From CBDDIP01 sp965229005 (lineage in GTDB: Bacteria; Actinomycetota; Acidimicrobiia; Acidimicrobiales; Ilumatobacteraceae): DNA of 64,000 nt. The stretch lies in contig CBDDIP010000001.1 of assembly GCA_965229005.1 (NCBI GenBank), forward strand, positions 930,001 to 994,000, in the 5' to 3' direction. Shown in pieces: positions 42,919 through 50,956 of this stretch (its first letter is position 1; every line of letters begins with the position of its first letter). The notes under the pieces are model-generated. The model saw nothing but the letters and a program-made list of their open reading frames with translations. It was not told the DNA's origin and ran no database searches. Position numbers and translations under genes: made by a program.

Positions 42919-44355
42919 ATGAACGCATCGGCGTCGGCACTCGAACCAGCAACGCCCACGGCAGGCAACCGCCGGCTGATCCTCGCCGCCCTCGTCATCG
43001 GCGCGGCGATGGTCAACCTCGACTCGACGATCGTCAACGTCGCGCTGCCGGCCATCGGCACCTCGCTGCACGCCGACGGCGGCATCGAGTGGACGATCAC
43101 CGTGTACCTCCTGGCGATGGCAGCGGTGCAACCGGCCAGCGGCTGGATCGCCGATCGATTCGGCCGTCGGCACTTCCTGCTGTGGTCGATGGCCGTGTTC
43201 ACGGTCGCCTCGCTCGGCTGTGCGCTGTCACCGAACATCGGCACGCTGATCGCCTGTCGCGCGCTGCAGGGCCTCGGCGGCGGAGCGATCATCCCGGTGA
43301 GCATGTCCATCGTCTTCGGCATCTTCCCGCGATCCGAGCACGGCCGGGCGATCTCGATCTGGGCGATGGCAGCGACGGTGCCGATGGCGTTCGGTCCGAC
43401 GCTGGGCGGCTGGTTCGTGACGGAGTTCAGCTGGCACTGGCTGTTCATGATCAACGTTCCGATCGGGATCGGCGGCCTGGTGCTGGCGATGAAGGTGATC
43501 CCTCCCGCCGAGCCCGTCGACGCAACCCGCCTCGACGCTCCCGGGCTGGCGCTCGGCGTCGTCGGGCTGACGCTGCTCGTCCTCGGGGTGTCGCAGAGCG
43601 CTGCGTGGAGCTGGTGGTCGGTGTGGACGGTCGGCAGCCTCACGATCGGCGTCGCCGCGTTGATCGGTTTCATCCGCCGCAGCCTGGTCAGCCCGGCGCC
43701 CGTGCTGCAGCTCGCCCTGCTGCGCCCGCCGCTGATGCGACTCGCGGTGGGCCTGCTCTTCCTCCTGCAGATCGTCAACTTCGGTCGGACCGTGTTCATC
43801 CCCCTGGAGCTGGCGACGGTGCGCGACTACTCGGCGATGCACATCGGGTTGCTCGTCGCGCCCGGCGCCATCATCACGGCCGCACTGATGCCGCTCAGCG
43901 GCAGGCTCGTCGATCGCGTCGGCGTGCGCACGCCGATGATGATCGGCTTCGCGCTGATGCTCGTCGGCTCGGTCACGTTGAGCTGCATCAGCACCACCAC
44001 GCCCGGCGTCGTGATCGCCCTCGCGCTCTGCCTCCACGGCGGGTACGGGTTCACGTCCACCGCCAACCTGGTGGCAGGCATGAGCGACGTGCCTCGCGAA
44101 GCCTTCGCCGCAGCCGCCGCGCTGCGGAGCGTGGCGATCCTCGTGTCGGGTTCGGTGTCGGTGGCCGCGTTCTCGGCGCTGTCGAGCGCGCTCATCGGCA
44201 CCTCGGCAGACCGCGAGGACGCTCAGCGCGGCTTCAACGCGATCTTCGCCGTGACCGCGTTGACGCTCGTCGTCTGCATCTGGCTGGCACGGCGCCTTCC
44301 CCGAGGCCGACGCGTCGGCCCGGAGAAGGCGCCGCTGGCGCTGGCGATCGAGTGA
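42919..44355 (+). CDS. MFS drug exporter, DHA2/EmrB-QacA type
   Basis: A 478-residue membrane transporter with about 14 hydrophobic segments. AMVNLDSTIVNVALPAIG in the first segment carries the DHA2 motif D1, WIADRFGRRHFLLW is the loop 2-3 motif A, and GPTLGGWF is the antiporter motif C. It would export hydrophobic toxic compounds by proton antiport. The start ATG follows GGAAGGCGC. The TetR gene 68 bp upstream on the same strand is the likely regulator. Confidence 0.93.
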   Translation: MNASASALEPATPTAGNRRLILAALVIGAAMVNLDSTIVNVALPAIGTSLHADGGIEWTITVYLLAMAAVQPASGWIADRFGRRHFLLWSMAVFTVASLGCALSPNIGTLIACRALQGLGGGAIIPVSMSIVFGIFPRSEHGRAISIWAMAATVPMAFGPTLGGWFVTEFSWHWLFMINVPIGIGGLVLAMKVIPPAEPVDATRLDAPGLALGVVGLTLLVLGVSQSAAWSWWSVWTVGSLTIGVAALIGFIRRSLVSPAPVLQLALLRPPLMRLAVGLLFLLQIVNFGRTVFIPLELATVRDYSAMHIGLLVAPGAIITAALMPLSGRLVDRVGVRTPMMIGFALMLVGSVTLSCISTTTPGVVIALALCLHGGYGFTSTANLVAGMSDVPREAFAAAAALRSVAILVSGSVSVAAFSALSSALIGTSADREDAQRGFNAIFAVTALTLVVCIWLARRLPRGRRVGPEKAPLALAIE

Positions 44356-44361
44356 GCTCGG

Positions 44362-45549
44362 TCAGAGACCGAGCTGCAGCCCTTCCTTCGGATCGACCGT
44401 GGTGGTCACCGGCGCCGATCCGGACATCTCGAAGTGCAGCGGTGCGTCGAGCTTCTGCAGGCGAGGCAGAACCTCGGCAGCGAACAGGCGCATCGAGCGC
44501 TCGGCCGTCTCGACCGGCATCGTGCCGAAGCGCATGTTGAGCACGACCTCTTCGGCGCTCGTCATCTCCTGGATCAGCTTCAGCTTCTCGAACACCTCGT
44601 CGGGGGTGCCGTACGCCTGCGGGCGCGCGCCCTTCTCGAGGATCTGCTCGTCGGTCGGGGCCGGGCCCTTGCCGAAGTTGGCGTACTGCTCGTAGCCCGG
44701 GGTCTTGGCGAAGCGCTCGACGTCGTCGAGCTGGTACTGGCGCTTGCTGCTCAGGGCGACCTCCAAGGAGTGCCGGGCCATGACGTCCCACGCCTCCTCC
44801 GACGTCTCCAGGCACACGGCGCGGACGTTGACCACCGGCTGCGTCGGGATCTTCCCGTTGGCCACGCGGATCTGGTTGAACGCAGCGACGTCGGCGCCGT
44901 ACGCGTCCCAGCTCTTCTGATTGGTCATCAGGATGCCGAGGCCGGCGTTGGCGGCGATCGGCAGCGTGTCCGGACTGGTCCAGGCCACCTTCATGTCGTC
45001 CATGATCCGCTGCGGGTTGCGGAAGCTCGGCCGGATCGTGGTCTCCGGGATCTGGAAGTGCTCACCCTCGTAGGAGAACCACTCCTGCGACATGGCCAGA
45101 CGCAGGATGGCCAGTGACTCGTTGAACCGGCCGCGGGCATCGCCCATCGACACGCGGAAGGCATCGAACTCGCGGATCGCTGCGCCACGCCCGATGCCCA
45201 GCGTCAGCTTGCGACCCTGCAACAGGTTGTCGAGCACGCTGATCTGATCGGCCACGACGAGCGGGTCGTACCAGGGCAGGACGACGATCATCGTGCCGAA
45301 GTCGATGCGGCTGGTCTTGCCGGCGAAGTAGGTCAGGTGCTGCAGCGCACCGGCCGTCATCACGTACGGACCGAAGTGGTGGTCGATCGCCCAGTAGGAG
45401 TCGAACCCGAGCGGCTCGACGAGCTCCGCCAGGTGGAGGTCCTCCTCGTAGATCTGCTGATCGGAGATCTGCGGCGGCCCGGGCGCCTTGGCGAGGTAGC
45501 GCTCCCAGTCGGTGTAGTTCTGGAAGCTGAGGTGGACACCGATTCTCAT
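44362..45549 (-). CDS. LLM-class flavin-dependent oxidoreductase
   Basis: A 395-residue LLM enzyme (MRIGVHLSFQNYTDWERY; FDSYWAIDHHFGPYVM). It is about half identical by eye to the LLM at 47249-48391, sharing LPWYDP/LPWYEP, GRGAAIREF, FRVSMGDAR and the ending AERSMRLFA-EVLPRL. Its ATG overlaps the TetR stop as ATGA, so the regulator and enzyme are coupled. The TetR operator at 46225 would control it. Confidence 0.9.
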   Translation of the reverse strand: MRIGVHLSFQNYTDWERYLAKAPGPPQISDQQIYEEDLHLAELVEPLGFDSYWAIDHHFGPYVMTAGALQHLTYFAGKTSRIDFGTMIVVLPWYDPLVVADQISVLDNLLQGRKLTLGIGRGAAIREFDAFRVSMGDARGRFNESLAILRLAMSQEWFSYEGEHFQIPETTIRPSFRNPQRIMDDMKVAWTSPDTLPIAANAGLGILMTNQKSWDAYGADVAAFNQIRVANGKIPTQPVVNVRAVCLETSEEAWDVMARHSLEVALSSKRQYQLDDVERFAKTPGYEQYANFGKGPAPTDEQILEKGARPQAYGTPDEVFEKLKLIQEMTSAEEVVLNMRFGTMPVETAERSMRLFAAEVLPRLQKLDAPLHFEMSGSAPVTTTVDPKEGLQLGL

Positions 45550-46205
45550 GGGGTTCTCCTGTCGGTTTCGTTCGATGCGTGGGGTCCGCTCGCCGAGGTG
45601 GCGGCGGCGAAGTTGGCGATGATCGCGAAGCAGGCGCGGATCTCGCCGGCGATCTCGTCGGCCGTGGCACCGCGCTGGCGACGACGGGCGATGGTCATGG
45701 CGACGACGGCGCACCGGCCGACCAGCTGAGGCAGCAGGTCGTCGGGTTTCGTACCCAGGCGCCCGGCGGCGAACTCGGCGGCGACGGCGCACCAGTCCTC
45801 GACGTGCCGCAGGTTGGTGGCCACCAGTCGTTCGCTCGACTCGATGATGACGGCGCGGGCCTGTTCGTGGGTGGGCCGATCGAGGTCGACGGCGAACGTC
45901 GCCGACGCCTCGCACATCGCCGTCATCAGGTCCTCCGCCGCCGGGCGCGCCGCGAGCGCCACGGCGAAGCGCTGGCGAGCGGCGACGTTGTCGGCGAAGA
46001 GGACGTCGTCCTTGCTCGGGAAGTAGCGGTGGAAGGTGCGGGCGGAGACGTCGACGCGGTCGGCGATCTGCTCGACGCTGGTCGCCTCCCAACCCTGTTC
46101 CAGCGACAGCTCGATCGCTGCCGCGACGAGCGCGTCGTGCAGCTGCTGGCGCTTGCGCTCCCGACGACCGCTCTCGACGGGGGTGGCGAGCTCGTCGGTG
46201 GGCAT
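45546..46205 (-). CDS. TetR-family transcriptional regulator
   Basis: A 219-residue regulator. The N-terminal helix-turn-helix includes SVEQIADRVDVSARTFHRYFPSK, the MftR/SACE-like type common in actinobacteria. The ATG at 46205 is preferred over a GTG five codons further upstream. It is the first gene of a two-gene operon with the LLM and lies 19 bp from a perfect 15-bp palindrome. Confidence 0.92.
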   Translation of the reverse strand: MPTDELATPVESGRRERKRQQLHDALVAAAIELSLEQGWEATSVEQIADRVDVSARTFHRYFPSKDDVLFADNVAARQRFAVALAARPAAEDLMTAMCEASATFAVDLDRPTHEQARAVIIESSERLVATNLRHVEDWCAVAAEFAAGRLGTKPDDLLPQLVGRCAVVAMTIARRRQRGATADEIAGEIRACFAIIANFAAATSASGPHASNETDRRTP

Positions 46206-46224
46206 GCCGTCACAGTACACATTC

Positions 46225-46239
46225 TGTCAGAGTCTGACA
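46225..46239. promoter_or_regulatory. TetR operator TGTCAGAGTCTGACA
   Basis: A perfect dyad of two 7-bp arms around one base, between the TetR gene and the divergent esterase gene. A partial copy of the half-site (TGTCTGAGA) follows at 46242. The position fits autoregulation. Confidence 0.75.
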
Positions 46240-46326
46240 AGTGTCTGAGAATGCCAATTCTTGGTCCGGTTCGCCGTTCGGCACGACGGCATCGCCGCGC
46301 CGGCCGAGCCCGACGAAGATGCGGGC

Positions 46327-47238
46327 ATGGTCAGCGAGCAGATGAGCCAGATCATCCAGGCATCCGTTGCCGCTCGCGAGCGCTCGGCCGGCCAGGTGGT
46401 CGAGCTCGGCGAGCGCCGGCAGCGGATGGACACCGGGGCCGGCCGCCTGCCCGACCCAGCCGGCGTGACGGTGGAGACCGTTGACACCGATGGCGTGCGG
46501 TGCGAGTGGACCCGGCCGGCCGTGGTTCGTGATCAGCGGGTGCTGCTGTACTTCCACGGCGGCGGCTACGCGAACGGCAGCCTGACCTCACATCGCAAGC
46601 TGGTCGGCCACCTCGCCACCGCGATCGGGATGCGTGCGCTCTCGGTCGGGTACCGGCTGGCGCCGGAGCACCCGTACCCCGCTGCCGTCGACGACGGAGC
46701 CCGCGCCCTGGCTTGGCTGACGGCGACCGGTGTCGCGGCCGCCGACGTCGTGGTCGCCGGCGACTCGGCAGGTGGCGGCCTCGCGATGGCGATCTGTCTC
46801 GCCGTCCGCGAACGTGCGCTGCCGATGCCCGGCGCGCTCGTGCTCCTGTCGCCGTGGGTCGACATGACCATCGCCGGAACAGATGCCACGGACGACGCGG
46901 TCGATGACCCGATGGTGACGCGGGCCAACCTCGAGGAGCTCCGCGACTGGTACCTGGGTGGCGCCGACCCGGCGACGCCGTTGGCCTCACCGGCGCGCGG
47001 CGATCTCGCCGGGTTGCCGCCGACGCTGATCCAGGTGGGTCAGCGCGAGCTGCTGGCAGCCGACGCGATGGCGCTGCACCGGCGGCTGCTCGCCGCCGGC
47101 GTGGACGCGCGCGGCGACGTGTGGGACGGCATGGTGCACGTGTGGCACTTCTTCGCCGGCCACGCGCCGGAGGCCGACGCGGCCATGACCGCCATTGCCG
47201 AGTGGCTGCGCGAGCAGCGCCCCGACACCGTCGTCTGA
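46327..47238 (+). CDS. Alpha/beta hydrolase of the HSL-like esterase family
   Basis: A 303-residue esterase. The oxyanion-hole motif HGGGY and the nucleophile motif GDSAGGG are present, with the catalytic Asp and His in the C-terminal part (MVHVWHFF). The start at 46327 (MVSEQMSQ) is chosen; a TTG at 46261 is less likely. It is divergent from the TetR/LLM operon across the shared operator and convergent with the second LLM, so it lies between the two sister LLM genes. It would hydrolyse short-chain or aryl esters. Confidence 0.92.
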   Translation: MVSEQMSQIIQASVAARERSAGQVVELGERRQRMDTGAGRLPDPAGVTVETVDTDGVRCEWTRPAVVRDQRVLLYFHGGGYANGSLTSHRKLVGHLATAIGMRALSVGYRLAPEHPYPAAVDDGARALAWLTATGVAAADVVVAGDSAGGGLAMAICLAVRERALPMPGALVLLSPWVDMTIAGTDATDDAVDDPMVTRANLEELRDWYLGGADPATPLASPARGDLAGLPPTLIQVGQRELLAADAMALHRRLLAAGVDARGDVWDGMVHVWHFFAGHAPEADAAMTAIAEWLREQRPDTVV

Positions 47239-47248
47239 GCCGCCGTCG

Positions 47249-48391
47249 TCAGGTCGCCGAGGCGGTGGCCGTTGCCGGGGCGACGTCGACACCGGCGGCG
47301 TGCAGGCGCGGCAGCACCTCGCTGGCGAACAGGCGCATCGAGCGCTCGGCGACGTCCGCCGGCATGGCGCCGAACTTGAAGGTGGCGACGATCTCGTTGG
47401 CCGTCGTGACCTCCTGGATCTGCATGATCCGATCGAAGACCTGATCGGGCGTGCCCCACGGTTGCGGCTTGCCGGTGCCCGCGGTGATCTGCTCGTCGGT
47501 GAGGACGATCTTCGCCGCCTTGGCGTACTGCTCGTAGCCGGGCGTGCTTGCGAACCGCTCCGCGTCGTCGAGCTGGTAGTGCCAGGTCGCGGCGTGCTGG
47601 GTGTGCAAGTTGTACGGCTCCATCACCTTCCACGCCTCGTGCTCGTCCTCGAAGCAGGCGACGCGCATCGTCACCGTCGGATGCGTCGGTGCCCATCCGT
47701 GCTCGGCGCGGATCTCGTTGAAGGTGACGACCTCGCGGCCGTACTCGCGCCAGCTGCGCTGGTTGGTGATCAGCATCCCGAGGCCGGCGTTGGCCGCCAG
47801 GGGCAGGCTCTCCGCGCTCGCCCATGCCGCCTTCATGTTGGCGAGGATCCACTCCGGGTTGCGGAAGCGCGGGCGCACCGTGGTGAGCGGGACCTTGAAG
47901 TGCTCGCCGTCGAACTCGAACCACTCCTGGGTCATCGCCAACCGGATGATCTCCAGCGTCTCCTTGTAGCGGATCCGCGCGTCGCCCATCGAGACACGGA
48001 ACGGTGAGAACTCTCGAATGGCGGCGCCGCGCCCGACGCACAGGTTCAGCTTCCGGCCCTGCAGGACGTTGTCGAGCGCCGAGAGGTTGTGGACGAGCTG
48101 CATCGGCTCGTACCAGGGAAGCACGAGCACCATGGTGCCGACGTCGATGCGCTTGGTGCGCCCGGCGATGTGGGCGAGGTGCTGCAGGACGCCGCCGGTC
48201 ATCGCATACGGCGAGGCGTAGTGGTCCACGCACCAGTACGAGTCGAAGCCAAGCGTCTCGACGAGATCAGCCAGCGCGAGCTCCTCGTCGTAGATCTCGT
48301 GATCGGGCTTCTGCTGCGGCGCGCTGCTCTTCTCCTTGTAGCGCGGCCAGTCCTCGAAGTTGTGGTACTGGGTGTAGACGCCGACCTTCAT
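47249..48391 (-). CDS. LLM-class flavin-dependent oxidoreductase
   Basis: A 380-residue paralogue of the LLM at 44362-45549, with the same landmarks GRGAAIREF, FRVSMGDAR and AERSMRLFASEVLPRL. It therefore comes from a local duplication. MKVGVYTQYHNFEDWP is the start. It has no TetR partner of its own; upstream lies a 119-bp gap and the SnoaL-like gene on the same strand. Confidence 0.9.
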   Translation of the reverse strand: MKVGVYTQYHNFEDWPRYKEKSSAPQQKPDHEIYDEELALADLVETLGFDSYWCVDHYASPYAMTGGVLQHLAHIAGRTKRIDVGTMVLVLPWYEPMQLVHNLSALDNVLQGRKLNLCVGRGAAIREFSPFRVSMGDARIRYKETLEIIRLAMTQEWFEFDGEHFKVPLTTVRPRFRNPEWILANMKAAWASAESLPLAANAGLGMLITNQRSWREYGREVVTFNEIRAEHGWAPTHPTVTMRVACFEDEHEAWKVMEPYNLHTQHAATWHYQLDDAERFASTPGYEQYAKAAKIVLTDEQITAGTGKPQPWGTPDQVFDRIMQIQEVTTANEIVATFKFGAMPADVAERSMRLFASEVLPRLHAAGVDVAPATATASAT

Positions 48392-48510
48392 GGTTGACCT
48401 CGCTCAGCTCGTCGATGCCGCCGGGACTCGGGACGCTTCGAACTGTAAGCACCCGATTTGGGTCGGGCGCAGGACGCGTTCCGTGGACCGGCACACCGCT
48501 CGACAGCGCC

Positions 48511-48930
48511 TTAGCCTCGCGCGCGGATGTGCCGCGACGAGTCGCCTCCGAGGTGGTTGACAACCAGCCGCTCGGCCCACCGCCAGGTTCCGTCGACGCG
48601 CTCGAACTTGTCGTGGTACTCGCCACTGCCGATGACGGCCAAGGGGAAGCCCGGCGCTGCATGCAGGAGGGTGACGTAGGAACGCGCCGTCGCGGTGCCC
48701 GCCTCGTCATCGGCGTCGACGATGACGTTGGTCGAGAGGTGCTTGGTGCACGGGCTGCCGTCGTAGAGGATGATGTTCTCGTCGATCCACTGCCGCAGTG
48801 CGGCCGAGCCCCGTTCGCGGCCGCCCATGCTTCCGTGCTCGAACTGCTGCGCGTATGCATCGAAGTCGCCGGAGTCGAAGAGCTCGCAGTATCGGTAGAC
48901 CATCTTCGTGATCGTCTCGACGCTCGTCAC
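48511..48930 (-). CDS. SnoaL-like (NTF2-fold) protein
   Basis: A 139-residue protein of the NTF2/SnoaL fold, found as cyclases, isomerases or small dioxygenase-like subunits. YRYCELFDSGDFDAYAQQF near the start and WRWAERLVVNHLGG near the end are typical. A GTG at 48930 gives the normal length; the frame continues to an ATG at 49095, which would add an unrelated 55-residue segment, so the start is uncertain. It lies upstream of the LLM at 47249 on the same strand. Confidence 0.75.
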   Translation of the reverse strand: MTSVETITKMVYRYCELFDSGDFDAYAQQFEHGSMGGRERGSAALRQWIDENIILYDGSPCTKHLSTNVIVDADDEAGTATARSYVTLLHAAPGFPLAVIGSGEYHDKFERVDGTWRWAERLVVNHLGGDSSRHIRARG

Positions 48931-49211
48931 GTCGAGATCGTAGGCCGACGCGCGAACCGGGTCCCGGCCGGCGTTCCGCGTGGCGGCACGTCGGCACGTC
49001 ACGCGATCCCCCTTCAGCCAGTGACGCACCGACGCATGACCCGTCGCGCGGAGGTGATCGTTGAAGGCGAGATGGTACGCGGGGTCGTGGAGCATCGCCT
49101 GGCGCTCGTTCAGCCACCACCCGCACGCACCGGCAGGGCCTGAGGCCGATGCTCAGACCGACGCTATGCATCGGCCAGCCCGATCATCTGCCTCGGGCAT
49201 ACGATCCGGCC

Positions 49212-50045
49212 ATGCAGATGCGATTTGCGTTCTCGACCTCGCCACAGCGCACCACCTGGCCGTGGATCCAGGAGGTTTGGAAACGCGCCGACGACCTCAC
49301 CATGTTCGAGTCGGGCTGGACGTTCGATCACCTCTACCCGCTGTTCGGCGACTCCACCGATGACTGCATGGAGGGGTGGATCACGCTCACCGCGGCGCTG
49401 CACGAGACCAAACGGCTGCGCGGCGGTGTGCTCGTCACCGGCATCGTGTACCGGCACCCTGGCGTGCTGGCGAGCATGGCCTCAACGCTCGACATCACCT
49501 CCGGCGGTCGACTCGAGCTGGGGATCGGCGCAGGATGGAACGAGGAGGAGTGCGACGCTTTCGGCATCGCGCTGGGCACCTTGCGCGAACGGTTCGATCG
49601 CTTCGAGGAGGGTCTCGCCGTGATCACCAGCCTGCTCGCCAACGAGGAGACCACGTTCGACGGCCGCTACTACCGATTGAACGCAGCGATGAACAACCCC
49701 AAGCCGGTCCAGTCGCCACTGCCGATCTGCATCGGTGGCACGGGTAGACGACGCACCCTGCCCTTAGCGGCGCGTTACGCACACCACTGGAACTTCAGCG
49801 GCACAGATCCGGCCGAGCTCGCCGCGTGCCGCGACCTCCTGCACATCGAATGCGCCAAGATCGGGCGCGATCCGAGCGAGATCACCTGTAGCGCCATCGT
49901 CCGCTACGGCGGTGACGACGACGCGCTGCGGTCCTCCGCCGAGGCGATGTCGGTCGCCGGCGCCGACCTCGCCATCGTCTCGGTCCCGAAGGACGCGCCG
50001 CCGTCGGTGATCGAACAGATCGCACGGGCGTTGCCCACCCACTGA
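49212..50045 (+). CDS. LLM-class F420-dependent oxidoreductase
   Basis: A 277-residue LLM enzyme (MQMRFAFSTSPQRTTWPW), with SGGRLELGIGAGWNEEE near residue 100, typical of the F420-dependent subgroup. It is divergent from the SnoaL-like gene. The hydrolase follows 18 bp downstream on the same strand, so these two form an operon. Confidence 0.9.
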   Translation: MQMRFAFSTSPQRTTWPWIQEVWKRADDLTMFESGWTFDHLYPLFGDSTDDCMEGWITLTAALHETKRLRGGVLVTGIVYRHPGVLASMASTLDITSGGRLELGIGAGWNEEECDAFGIALGTLRERFDRFEEGLAVITSLLANEETTFDGRYYRLNAAMNNPKPVQSPLPICIGGTGRRRTLPLAARYAHHWNFSGTDPAELAACRDLLHIECAKIGRDPSEITCSAIVRYGGDDDALRSSAEAMSVAGADLAIVSVPKDAPPSVIEQIARALPTH

Positions 50046-50063
50046 GATCCGTACATTGGTGCC

Positions 50064-50951
<888 letters not shown>

Positions 50952-50956
50952 GCGGT

